This document shows, in pieces, positions 23,518-35,300 of a stretch of DNA of 64,000 nucleotides. The first letter of the stretch is position 1. Each line of letters starts with the position of its first letter. The translations under genes were made by a program, and so were the position numbers. The notes under the pieces are model-generated. The model was not told the DNA's origin. It saw nothing but the letters and a program-made list of their open reading frames with translations, and did no database searches. This DNA comes from Porodaedalea pini. Its lineage: Eukaryota; Basidiomycota; Agaricomycetes; Hymenochaetales; Hymenochaetaceae. The stretch covers positions 434,001 to 498,000 of the forward strand of contig NBAY01000029.1 in the NCBI GenBank assembly GCA_002794775.1, given 5' to 3'.

Positions 23518-25129
23518 ATGCACCGTGGTCTCGGTCTTGTCGTTATCCAGCTGCAAGCTAAGCGACACGACATTAATATTGTTCAACAAACGGGTACGCC
23601 TTTTATTTCTTAACCGCACGTTCTGGATCACAGTTCAGCTGCAATTACACATGTCGTGGCGTCAGTCTCCGCTTCACCTTCCCTTGATGTTGCTGATCAC
23701 GCTGTGCCATCTCAGGTCATGGCCAGCTCGATTCAAGTTAACGATCTGAAAACGCGAATCATCCAAAGTGGGTGAATTGTATCTGCGGTACAACAGCTTG
23801 GTATATTATGGTTACTGATAAAATGCAGATTTAAAGGATAGAAACGTACCAGAATACCGTCCTGAGCAGCTTGAGAAAGCCGAGTCTGTCGGACCCGGAG
23901 GGTCTGGAGGACGGGCAAGTGTGTATTGGAAGAAGCTTGACGATGGCAAGGTTAGTGATTATATTTTGGCGATTGAAACACAGTCTCAAGAGGCTCCTGC
24001 CTAAAGCTCGTGGCGATAAAATGTCTATCGAGAAGCATCGAGTCGCAGGTTGTGGACTCCGATTACGAGCAACCTTCAGTTGGAGAAAAGAGAGAAAAAC
24101 TCTTTAAGGTATGCCTTCGCTGGGATCTATTGGAGCAAACCTAAATTCTGACTTACTCATAACCTACCGACTTCGCAGTACTTTGAACGGGAATGCAGTT
24201 TATGGTACATGGGCTCCAAGGAGTCTGATGACTCGCGGTTTTCGAAAATAGTAAGACTCCTCGGTTTCACCAGGAGCTACGAGGGGAGGATTTTCCCTTC
24301 ACTAGTCTTGGAATTATATCCCGAAGGCGACCTCCGTAGTCTTGTATCAAAAACTCCAACTTTGGCTGAGAAAGAAAGAGTGCGCCTTGTAAGTTCTCCT
24401 GCTGTAATTCGTTCAGGCTTATATTGACCACGCTGGCTTACGAAGCTCTGCGACGTTGCGTCTGGACTTGCCTATCGTTCGTGCTCGTTGCTTCATCACT
24501 GATTATCCAAATTGCTCAAACTGTCCAGTCCACAAACCTGATCTCATGATTGTGCATCGAGATATCAAAGGAGTGAGCACTTTCACTGCTCCATGACCAA
24601 GATGTACTTACAGCTGACAACGATCTTGAAAGCAAAATATTCTCGTTCGCAAGCGAAGCGACGGGAAGCTGTCTGCTGCCATAGGTGATTTTGGCTCCGC
24701 GAAAATATTAGACCCACAAGTTTTCCCCATTATCAACTCTTCATTTACCGAGTCGTTGTTCTGGACGCCACCTGAATATATCGTAGACGGGCGAGAGGAC
24801 TTCTCAAATCCTACAATATTCGGCGATGTATGGTCTTTCGGCTGTACACTGATTGAAGTGCGTTCTCTCCGTCAGCGTCAATATATAAGAATCGCTTGCG
24901 AAGCGTCTTTCAGGTCATGTCAGGTGCTGATCCTTGGACTCCCAATGATCGAGTCATAAAACATTTATCTGGAGAGCTGCGCCCGACACATCCTCGGCGA
25001 CCCCGATGTATCAAGGAAGGCTCAAAACATTGGAGCCTTGCACAGTCTTGCTTCGAGTTGAAGCCAGACGTGCGCCCGACTGGACGACTGTTGGAAAACT
25101 CTCTTCTTGATTTCTATGTCTCTGAGTAG
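23518..25129 (+). CDS. Protein kinase-like gene 1
   Basis: This is a multi-exon Ser/Thr/Tyr-kinase-fold protein. A glycine-rich loop (VGPGGSGGRASVYWKKL, near 23895) leads through an intron to VAIK (beta-3 Lys, near 24015). Next come LVLELYPEGDLRSL (hinge, near 24310), IVHRDIKG (catalytic HRD, near 24550), a 40-60 bp intron, then QNILV and IGDFGSAKI (DFG, near 24690). TPPEYIV (APE-like) and DVWSFGCTLIEV (helix F) complete the C-lobe, and the stop is at 25129. All catalytic residues are present. The N-terminus is uncertain; 23518 (MHRGLGLVVIQLQ) is a best guess and its first join is not clean. It converges on kinase gene 2 across about 140 bp. Confidence 0.75.
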
Positions 25130-25266
25130 ATTATCCGTTCTACATGCATTGAAAATCCGACTTCTCATCCTATCCAGTTGTATACCTTTGGCCTTGAGGC
25201 ACTGAAAATAATGACAAAGACAATTTTACATGCAAGAAATGTGCTGAATCCTGACAAACCAAAAAA

Positions 25267-28200
25267 CTACAAAGTATACTGGGTGAATCCTTCAGGCAAG
25301 TTTGGCTCGATAAGCGATTCGTAGTCGACTGTTTGAGGCCGCATAATATCTCGCAGGAGCATAAGCAACTTGGCGCCTGCAGTATATATAGACCACCTCT
25401 TGTCTACTTCTTGCCAACAACCCCGCATGATCGACCAATGCGCCGTGCTTGCTGGATGCAGTTCCTCCTCTGTCGCCGGAAGCTCGCCCTCCAATTTTGC
25501 AAACTCAATATTAAACTTGGTCTGCTCATAAGGGTTCTTTTCATAGATGACCTTTTGAATAGAAACTACGTGAGTGGTGATATATTCGCAGGGAAATGTA
25601 CACACCTCTAGATAGACAACACCAAATGCGTATACATCGCCGGCCTGAGTGACTCTTGCTAAAGACCCAACTCTTGCAGGACTGGCGAACAGCTCTGGCG
25701 CGAGCCAACGTTGATTTGTCACTTGATTGATAGAGCTGAGGTCGAGCTTGTCTAGCGTGCTCCGGACATTGTCCTCCGTGTACGCAGCCATGCCGAAGTC
25801 GATCAGAACAGCGTAGCAACTATCATCGTCTATCAGATCATTTGTGACGAGAACGTTAGCCTGTCAGAATTCCATGTTGTTAGTCTTGGGTAGAGATACG
25901 ATGAAATTCATAGGCCTACAGCTCGTAAGTCGCCATGCGAAATGCCTTTGGCGTGCACTAATGTAAACTGTTAGAAGCGTAGATAGAAATAAGATTTATA
26001 CTTACAGTAATCGAGCCCATACATAATGTCTCGCAACTTTAGTTGAAGAATGCGTTAGAAGACCAAGCACGCAGCAAAAAATCACCACATACAAATTGCA
26101 TTTTACGTGTTTCCGTTAAAGCCGGCTTCCCTTCTTTCTCAGCAAGCTCCCTTCGCGTCTTGAGAAATTGTTTGAGATCGGCATGGCATAGTGTCGAAAC
26201 CAAACAGGGCTGATATGAAATGGCGGGCCCCAATAAGACAAAACCTAGTAGCGGCAGGATATGTTTGTGATTTAATCCGGCCCATATCCCGACCTCACGC
26301 TCAATTCTCTGACCTACAATCAATATCCCAGTCATATAGGATTTTGTTGTGCAAAAGTACCTTTGCGGAGCGAGCATCGGGACGGGCTCGCTTAACAGCA
26401 ACTTTCACCTATACAACATTAGTCTCGCCACGTCCATCCCGGTATAACTTCGGCGTACCATTCTAGAACCAACGTCTTGATTCATCACATAGACATCCGC
26501 ATAACCGCCACTGCCGATGAGTTGAAGGCCTTCACATACTATGTTCTTGAGCTCTTGCACTCCGTAGCTTTCAAGAACTGTGATAACCTCAGTGCTATGT
26601 TTATACCAGATCTACAACTTGACTTTCCTGACCCATCCAACTTTTCAGTTACGGTAGGATTTGTTCCATTGGAATGATCGCTCTGAGATGATTTGAACCC
26701 TTGGACACTCTCCTTGACCTTTACTTGCTTCTCATCGATATTGCCCATTCTACGCTCAAATTCGGCAACATTTGCCCCGGCAAGACGAGTGTCCATTTCT
26801 AGAAGACGGATAGGCGACCCTGCCACCGACTCCTTCTCCTTGCCTTGGAAGCATGAGATAAAATTAGCGAACTGAATGGTGTAAAATGTCTCCATACCAA
26901 AGTCGAAAATACCACCCGTCTCGTCGCTACTAATAAAATTCCCGGCTTCAAAACCGAGTTCAACACCAAGGAGCTGTCAAGAGTATTTGGCACTGAAAGT
27001 CACTCAGAAGAAGCAACGACTCACATAGCATCTATCACGTATCTCGCGCACGTAGGGATCGAGACACTGAAGATTCGCCTCAATTCGATCATTTTGCTCT
27101 GCAGTGAGAGTTTTAAACTGGGCGGCTCGCACGGCGTCCGAAATGAGATAGACGATCCTAAAAAAATAAGAGCACGCATCGCTTGTAACATTTGAGAGTG
27201 CCTTACGGTACTGTATATTCCAGAAGGAGTTTGTATTCAGATGCTTTATCAGAGAATCTGTAGCAGACGGCAATCTGATAAAGAACAATCTCGCGCGTTC
27301 TTTCTGCCATGAGCTTTAGACGAAGACGATGGCGGGATGCTTGAATATCCTATTCACAGTACAACTCAAAGTGGGAGAGAAATGTAAAAACTCTAAGCAC
27401 GCACATCAGCTTTAACAGCTTCTAAGACGCGAATAACAACCCTCCTGGCAAGCCGTTTCATATCAGACCACCCATCGGAGACTGCACACTTCATCAGCTA
27501 GCGTCACCAATGCAGATAATACGAAGTGACTCAACGTGGTAACTCGGGACTCTCGAGGTCACTTCTCCACCATTTCAACATGCTGGGCTCGTCATACATC
27601 ATCTGACGCCATATATCCCTGACACCTGCAAGTGGTAAAGCTATGAAGGCCATTATGTCAATCTACTCAGCAATCACTTAATTAAGAGCGAAAACTCACG
27701 TCTGAACTGTAGGTTCCAGCTAAAGCACGGGTCACGGATGGACACGGGCAAATTAGCTATACTTGGACCGGAAATTCTAGAATGGGCAAATCCGTATCTC
27801 CCGAGGTCTGTCTCCGACAATACTGTAGACGTATGCTGAATTGTAGCCTTTCTTTTAGATTCATAAACGGCTTCCACATAACTATGCAATTACCCTGTAT
27901 ACTTCACTAGTCTCAAGGAGCTCATCTGCGAGACGGACCCTTCGAGCTACGGGCTCACTCTTTGCACCACGTTTGAGAGTATGCGTCAACCGTGCCAAGA
28001 TATTGCGATCTCGCAGTGCAACATCTACGCGTAATTTGAGTCTGAAAGTTAGTCCATAGAAAGCATCAATAACTTTAAAAGGCATAAAACAACAGGAGCT
28101 CTTACCTTTTCGTACGCTCTTCAGCGGATTTTATCACGGAGTTCCCATCCAGATTTTCAGGATCATCGAGCATTGACATAAGGAGATTTCTCTCATCCGT

Positions 28201-28327
28201 GAGATCATCCCAACGCTTTTTCACTTTTTCACTCTATACGAAATCAATCAATGTCAAGGACATAGCAAGGACATATAAAGTTGGATTTCGGGAGACCCAC
28301 TGCTTCATTGATGCTCAAGGAGTTCAT
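25267..28327 (-). CDS. Protein kinase-like gene 2 with long helical N-terminal region
   Basis: Exons that join cleanly at the 5' end are 28301-28327, 28106-28233 and 27894-28041. Further coding blocks run to the stop at 25267. The first half (about 28327-26540) is helical and charged (SEKVKKRWDDLTDERNLLM, FETLRLADELLE-like segments) with no family I recognise. The kinase domain starts with LIGSGGYADVY (near 26505) and VAVKRARPDARSAK, then REVGIWAGLNHKHILPLLGF. Catalytic segments are HGDLRAANVLV, LIDFGMA, WLAPELF and DVYAFGVVYLEV. HRD is replaced by HGD, but the catalytic Asp, the Asn and DFG are kept, so it may still be active. It starts 260 bp from the divergent kinase gene 3. Confidence 0.75.
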
Positions 28328-28587
28328 GTCGGACTCTAATCGGGGACTAGCTTGTATCTTTACTGCACTATAGTTGGGATTGCTTCAGCTGAGTGTGTGA
28401 TAGCGGGAAAGTGAGAGGATATGTATAACACTATATGTCAGTCACAGCACTCATAGGTCGATCAACTTTCACCTTGGTAACTGAAGTTGCACGTGATTTC
28501 TTCTTTGAGAGCGGCGTTTGTCTTTAGTAGCGTGTTGTCATTGTTTTTCTCCGACTTCTGGCTCCTCGTACTTCCGTCGCATTTTCA
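28328..28587. promoter_or_regulatory. Divergent promoter region of kinase genes 2 and 3
   Basis: 260 bp lie between the two divergent start codons. I see no strong TATA box. The short shared region suggests that the two kinases could be co-regulated. Confidence 0.5.
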
Positions 28588-29978
28588 ATGAAGAATTGGA
28601 TTCCAAAACTGCACTTCAGCTCTGGAAGACTTGATGGGAGCGTCTTCTCCCTGACAGATGATGAAATATGGTGGAGAGACCATTATCATGCTTTGGAATC
28701 TCACGGATATCGTTTGAGACAAAGGCTGCATCCAGACTGGGTCCCTTCTTGGACAAAAGACAACAACTTGCGCCCGGAGGATTGCGAGGACTCTGTGTAT
28801 AACTATGTTAGTAAACGTTCTTAATGGGGTTGTTTCATATTTACAGATATCGATTAAACAGCATATTAAAACAACGGAGGCCACCCGTATTTCAGATGGT
28901 TCGAAAGTTTTTCTCAAAAAAGTCGCTAGAAATAGCCAGGAGAGACGTATAGCAGTGTTTTTGTCTTCCGAAATCGATCCAAGAAACCACTGTATCCCGA
29001 TCCTCGAGTATTTCGAAGACATCGCCATCCCGGATTTCGAAATTGTTGTGATGCCTCTTCTCCGGAAGTTTTTCAGTCCACCATTTTTCTCGGTAGATGA
29101 AGTTGTTGATTTCATGCGTCAGACACTGGAGGTGAGTATGTTATCATCGCAAGCACCCTTTTTAGTATTTTCTGAAGAGGAAAAATACGATTCAGGGAAC
29201 TGTTTTCATGCACAGCAGAAATGTTGCTCACAGGTAATGTCATAATCGTCAAGGATGGAAATTTTAGTTAACCAGCGTCTGGCTGGCAGAGACTGTTCAG
29301 ATCTGAACATTATGCTCGACGGCTCTCCGCTTTTTCCAAAGGGTTTCCATCCCATCATGCACGAAATGGAACCGTCTGGGAAGAGTCATGCCAAGTATAT
29401 CCAGCGCAGCGAAGTTCGAAGCGTAAAATATTTCTTTACAGACTTTGGCCTTTCTTCGCATTTTACCGATCCGAACGAGTCCCGCCTAGTCACAGGCAGA
29501 GTATGCCAGGCTGTGGTACCGGAGCTTTCAGATTTCGTGCCCTATGACCCGTTTGCGGTAGATGTTTATTTACTCGGCGACGTCTACAAGAGACGCTTTC
29601 TTAACGTATGCTAAACCCTGAGATATCCTTGCTGTGTTAAGTTTGACTAATGCCCATCAGCGCTATGCTAATCTGGCATTCTTGTCACCGCTCGTCAAGG
29701 CGATGATGGAGCGCGACCCGTGTGCTCGGCCAAGTATTCACGATTCACTGAAGACTTTCGAAAGCCTCATCTCGCAGAGGTCCGATAGCAGTCTTCGCTG
29801 GAGGTTGATACCTACTGATTCAGGTCTCATCTCTCGATTTCTCATCAACGTTAGAAGTTTCGGACGTGAAGGGGTGTTTATCACTAGGGAATTTCTTGGT
29901 GAGTGAGGTTGTTTCCTATATTTTGTTTTGTATGCAAACCTTTTTGTGTCCATAGGACTCAATTCGCCCTCCTTATGA
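28588..29978 (+). CDS. Protein kinase-like gene 3 (agaricomycete lineage-specific family)
   Basis: The start MKNWIPKLHFSSG is followed by four or five exons. Introns are at about 28808-28846, 29131-29196, 29234-29290 and 29606-29660. The protein lacks a clear glycine-rich loop. It has NVAHRDCSDLNIMLD (HRD with the distal Asn), FFTDFGLSSHF (DFG), VPELSDFVPYDPFAVDVYLLG (APE region through helix F) and a C-lobe MMERDPCARPSI. These are hallmarks of a kinase family expanded in Agaricomycetes. An in-frame stop occurs at 29906, but a GTGAGT...CATAG intron would extend the product to 29978; the ending is therefore uncertain. All catalytic residues appear intact. Confidence 0.75.
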
Positions 29979-30740
29979 GCTTTGACACCATTCCGCTGGC
30001 AAGTTCGTGGCTCCCAGAGCCACGGATAGTCACCTTTCTCTGAACCTCCACCTTCCCCTCATTATTGTTTCTGATTCGTGCGGACCCGAGCATCACAAAA
30101 TAATTCTTACATGTATTTTTGTACTACGGGCCTGCATTCGCTTCTGAAATTAGGATTTGTGTAACTAGTTTTGGTTGTCTTGTCGCAATGACTTCCTTTG
30201 TCTTGTTGGAAGCATAAACTATAGCTGGTTGCCATGACTGCATGGCAACAAGGTTTCATTTGCAGAAGCCTGAAAAGTGAAGATGCACGAGCATTTGTAT
30301 GTCTAGGTACAGTCTGAAATATCGGCCTTGTCCAGAAATAGACTACAAAGTCGCAACGCAGTGACAGAACTCTACTGTGAACAGCATATGAAGAGACAAT
30401 GGGAAGGACTCGAGTCTGTATACCTCTTGGCCACTGTTCTGGCATCCCTTCCAATCCTGTGCTACCATCCACCGCATACTAAGCTGAAGACGTGTTGACT
30501 CAACTACAGAGTAAGCAGTTCTGGCTTGTTGTATAGCCGATCTAATCAATCCGTATTCTCTGCGTCGTTTAGCACCTAATCTCGCTTGCCTTACACTTAT
30601 CTTTGTGCGCCGGTCGCATATCATCGCAGAGCGATCCAAAAAACTCATTTATCCAAATTACAAGTGAGTCCTCGATAACTCTGCAATAAAACATAGCATT
30701 GCTGTGTCGCTCATGAAAATCGTTGAGGCTGCTCCACAGT
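29979..30740. other. No recognisable gene
   Basis: 760 bp between kinase gene 3 and the HeLo-like/pseudokinase gene. Minus-strand frames at 30107-30472 and 30343-30648 have no motifs and overlap each other. Confidence 0.4.
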
Positions 30741-32390
30741 ATGGTTGGCGCTCTCGATATTACACAACTTGTCCTTGCTATCCCTCAAGCAGTCGACATT
30801 ACGGTCAAGACAGCTCGTACGCTCAGAAAGTATCGCAAGATCAATGGTGAATTCCGTTTCTCCCTTGAACGCGCAGAGGGGCTTGCGTACACTCTCCGTG
30901 CCTATGTCCTTATCATACAGGGCTCCGCGTTCACTGCGGATATTCGAACCCACCTTGGAAAGGCTCTGAGGAGCGCGCATTGCTATTTGCAGAAGCTGTC
31001 GAAGACCCTCCATGCGTGGAAAGAGCGATTAAACCTTGATGATTCCGAGGACTACTCTTCAGAGACCAGCATCGTCGGAAAGACGTATTCCGATTTTTGG
31101 GAGAACGAAAGTACGCAATCCTGTGCGTTGCGTCTTCGTTCTGTTTTTCACCCGGTCCTCTTGCGGATCAACAAGGTTCATTACATGATACTTGGATCGC
31201 TCAGCATTCGCGATGCCTTGGAAAAGCTGGACTCTGTGAACAAGAGCTTGGCCGAGTTCGTCCCCATCTCGCAGCATCTTTCTGAGCTTTCCTTCGGCGA
31301 TGAAGCTGCGGAGTTCACCAGCAGGGCGAAGTCGAGGAACGAACTGAAAATAACGCCCCTTCTGCTGTCGCTGAAGCTCACCCCAATCGAAGAGACGGAC
31401 CAGTCGATATTTTTCAAGGTCACGGAGGGAGACTTCAAGGAGTGCATCGTCGAGCGCAGGATGGTTCACGTCCTGAATCGATCCGGACATGGAGGGCGAG
31501 CGCTGAAGGAGACCGAACTGATCACGAGGATGCTTTGCGAGGAGAAGCAGATGCCGGACGGTATAACGACGACTCGGATTGGAATTCTCAGGTGCTGCGG
31601 ATACACTTTGCCAAACGAGGACACGCACGAGCTTATCTTCCGCAAGCCAGCAGGACATACCGCATGCACACTGCGCAGACTACTCATCACTCCGGGCGCC
31701 GACATGCATCGTATAGACGACCGAATCGAATTTGCGTTGAAACTAGCAACCGCCGTCCACATTTTTCATTCCGTTGGGTTCGTCCATAAGGGCATCAAGC
31801 CAGAGGCGATCCTTGTCATGCGGCCCGTGAGGAATTTGACGGCCGACTTTTACGACCTCGGGACGCCCTATCTTGCAGGCTTTAATGCCGCACGCTATGA
31901 CGCATCGGAGTCTGGCTTGTGCAGTTTCGACAGGTCAATGAACAACCGTCTCTACCATGACCCACGCCAGCTCTGCGAGAGTCGCCCGCAGAAATACCAG
32001 AGGTGTGATGACATTTTCAGTCTGGGCATTGTCATGCTTGAGCTTGGACTTTGGCGTTCTCTATTCCGATGGGACGCGCAGAAAAAAGGGTACGTTATAG
32101 ATGACTGGGCGGATGAACTATTTGTCGAAGAGTATGAGACAGAAGGCCAGGACGAGGTGGATCGGACAGACGAAAAGCGGAAAGAGAAGCTGATCAGGAT
32201 GGCCAAGGTCTTGCTCCCAACTAAGATGAATAACGCATTTTGCGACGTGGTCGTGACCTGTCTGACCTTCGGGGATGACAAGAGTGGCCCCGCAGGAGAG
32301 AGGAGCGGTGAACATGCGGGTAGCACTAGATTTCTCTCGGAAGTCATTTCTGAGCTTCGCCGTGCGAAGGTCGGACAGCGCGGAACTTGA
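30741..32390 (+). CDS. HeLo-like helical domain fused to a pseudokinase
   Basis: This intronless gene encodes 549 residues from the ATG at 30741 (MVGALDITQLVLAIPQAVDI). Residues 1 to about 210 are helical, with a hydrophobic N-terminal helix and repeated amphipathic segments, like fungal HeLo/prion-inhibition domains. Residues about 220-540 have a kinase fold. VHKGIKPEAIL (about 348-358) occupies the HRDLKPEN position, with Asp replaced by Gly and Asn by Ala. YLAGFNAAR (about 377-385) stands where DFG should be. CDDIFSLGIVMLELGLW (about 422-438) preserves helix F. Catalysis is therefore unlikely. HeLo and related domains are membrane-targeting cell-death effectors in fungi. A helical killer domain plus pseudokinase is the organisation of mammalian MLKL. 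The HeLo assignment is by fold-like pattern and not certain. Confidence 0.7.
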   Translation: MVGALDITQLVLAIPQAVDITVKTARTLRKYRKINGEFRFSLERAEGLAYTLRAYVLIIQGSAFTADIRTHLGKALRSAHCYLQKLSKTLHAWKERLNLDDSEDYSSETSIVGKTYSDFWENESTQSCALRLRSVFHPVLLRINKVHYMILGSLSIRDALEKLDSVNKSLAEFVPISQHLSELSFGDEAAEFTSRAKSRNELKITPLLLSLKLTPIEETDQSIFFKVTEGDFKECIVERRMVHVLNRSGHGGRALKETELITRMLCEEKQMPDGITTTRIGILRCCGYTLPNEDTHELIFRKPAGHTACTLRRLLITPGADMHRIDDRIEFALKLATAVHIFHSVGFVHKGIKPEAILVMRPVRNLTADFYDLGTPYLAGFNAARYDASESGLCSFDRSMNNRLYHDPRQLCESRPQKYQRCDDIFSLGIVMLELGLWRSLFRWDAQKKGYVIDDWADELFVEEYETEGQDEVDRTDEKRKEKLIRMAKVLLPTKMNNAFCDVVVTCLTFGDDKSGPAGERSGEHAGSTRFLSEVISELRRAKVGQRGT

Positions 32391-35300
32391 TGTCCAGTAG
32401 TGTTTATAGATCTATTATCACCGTCAAAATCGAATATACATATTGTGGTAGAGAATAATCAGTGCATGTATTACCATTCATGAGATCACTAGAGGGACGT
32501 TGATCTGTTCGTAATCGAACTTAAGGCATCCATTGACGAAGGCATGGGCTGAGAGGTGAGCCTACTGCGCACATATTGGAAGTGAAGTGCCGACAGAATC
32601 TTCGCGTAGCTGCTGGACGCGACGTTAAGAGCCGACACCAATTGCGTCTCCAGTCTAGGCGAACCTTCGGAGTCTCAGACCTAAATACGGCGAGAAAGTC
32701 AGAAATCAGCTTAAATGTATGTACGCAATATATCAGTGTCGCTCACCCCAAGTAGAGCGATATCCTGACAACCGCCTATGAAGCAAAGTCCATTCAAGCA
32801 CTCAGAGCAGCAATATTACTATATCATCATGCCCATGCAAATAAGAAGCACACATTCGGGAGCACGACCTCTCGGGCACGAGTTATGTGTTCCGCAGGTG
32901 CTGTGTCACAGACGTTGAGATAAAGTTCATATGATCGATTATGATTGCTACGTTTGATAGTCCTGCGTCGAATTGGCTGACGTCGCAGAAGTATGATTGA
33001 AGTCGAAGGAGATTAAAAGATACACCACTAGCGGAGGACGTGCATGCAGACGATCCTGGCACTTGAATGCAAAGGTATCGGGGACTGGACACTGCAATAC
33101 AGATTAACCGCTAACCTCGAGATTGGTGAGCTTGATCAATAGCTAAAGTTGCCCATGCGACAGACTACTCTCCTCAGTCGAGGCAGCTGTAAGCATGCTC
33201 CTCAATGGTGGTCTTTGATGCTTCGCACTTGAAGCCGTAAACGCAGCCGTTAGCTGTGGAATATGGAAAGAAATTCGAGTAGATCAGCCTTACATGTTGG
33301 AACCGCACTTCTGCTTCACGGAGCTCTGCCTCCACTATATCTTCCTTTACGGACTCTTCAGAGGGTATTCAGCATGGCACTTCTCATCAAAGGGACAAGG
33401 CATCCGTACATGGAGAATGACCCTTGAAGGTAGACTCGGGTAGATTATTCAATTCCTGCAGCATTTCAGTGGAAAGCGTGAGCTGCTATGCGAGTCTGGA
33501 TTTCTGTTGCATTTCGCTTCGACTCGACGGCAACTCGTTCATTTGCTCTAGCATTCTTCACATACACTTAGAGCTCTACAATTCCTCTCGTACTAGCCTC
33601 GATGTGCTCCCGTTCTTTTCATCTCAATCTTCCTCCCACCAAGCCTGAATCGAAGGACTGATCTGTGTCATTGAGCCAAGGTTTACCAATATCTTTCCGC
33701 TTCGATTACCTAAGGTCCTTCTCGGGAGCCTCTAGAAGGAGCGTCGTATCAGGAGTTCTGCGATTGTCATAGGCCTCGACGATCTATAGACAACAGCGCG
33801 ATGCGCGTGCTGGAAAACCGAGCTGGAACACAAAGTGAATAAGGTACATCTGCGTGTCAGATAATGGTGGGAGCTCACCACTCCAGCTATCCATGCCACG
33901 TCTATGTCTTCCGCTGAATTGTATTTACAAAGACCATAGCTGCGAGTTCCATTTTTGTAGGTGAGCCGACTACCTCAATTGGGACCAGATGGCTACCAGC
34001 TCGTGTTTTCCGCTCACACATTTGAGCTCGGGGGATAATAGGGAACATTAAAGAGATGTATCTGCTGCCTTTGCAATATTGGTGGGCATTGGTGCTGGAG
34101 AGCGATACGTGCTGCTTCCAACATAGCAACAGGACTGGTAGCTGCGATCGGGGGACTCAGAAAGGAGGGTAGACTTTTCGACTCCCGCAGTTCCCCGACA
34201 TAGCTTCCTTTAATGGCAATCTTTTCCGGCTCGAGAGCTTAGTGCTCAGCAGTCACAGGTAGCTCAAACATGTTTCTGCCTCGCTTCTGGAATATTTAAA
34301 AATTTAGTTCAAGAGCGTAAGCTAGCCATAAACATTTCAAACGACCTGCTCACTCACATTTCAGACACACTTTATCATGATCCGAAAAGCCCTGTGTCTC
34401 GTACTAAAACCCGTTGAGTACAACACCAGCATCAAGAGACAGACAAGTACGCGCTGATGTATAAATATTAAGAATGGCACTGTACATGCTTAGACCCAAC
34501 TGCTTCACCTTCTCATAGTAACTCCCTGGCTTTTCGAGAGTGTTGAGAGTAGAAGATCGACATCGCTCCGTTTCCGTATCCATAGATCCTATGCCAGCCA
34601 CTTCATGTTATTCCGAACCCGACCAGCGCGTATAAAGTACCGACAGTCCCTAATAGCCACCTCAGTCCTGTACTACTACTACGACTGAGGTGAGCTTTCC
34701 GACGCACAGTTCTATCTTCCTATTCTTATGATCGTTATGTAGATATATTGCACACAGGTATACATACATGAGTCCTGTACTACTACTACGACTGAGATAT
34801 ATTGCACACAGAAACGAAAAGAGAGTTCTTCACAGATGCCATCTCTGCATCCTCATGATGCCTTGAGGAAGTTTGAAGCGAAGAACCGCGGATGAACGAT
34901 CTGTATACAAGCGACTCAGATGAGCTCTAAGTCTCTTACTGCCAGGCCGTATGTGTGTAAGTTCATGTTCCGCTTCCAAAATCCACTCTCATATTAGTGG
35001 CTTGCATCGACAGCGTTACGCTGCTTCCATAAGATACAACGAATGCCTTCAGGTTAACCTCTTGCGGATCCGTCTGGATTACATCTCGATCAAGTACTCT
35101 CAAGGTGACCATGTGTTCTGCACGCTCCATGCGGTTGAGTGGTGTGTATCTCTGTATCGCCCTTTCATGACTACGTGCGTTCATAATATTCCCGGTGCAC
35201 GAACCTGCTAGCATTCTATGCCAGATATCTACATCGTATAGATCTAGTTGATGCGCGCGGTTCGCCGACTTGCTCAATTTCAGTATCACTTCTTATCGCA

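Noticed and set aside
30107..30648. Minus-strand frames as a gene upstream of the pseudokinase
   Set aside because: They overlap in different frames, contain no motif and cannot be joined convincingly.
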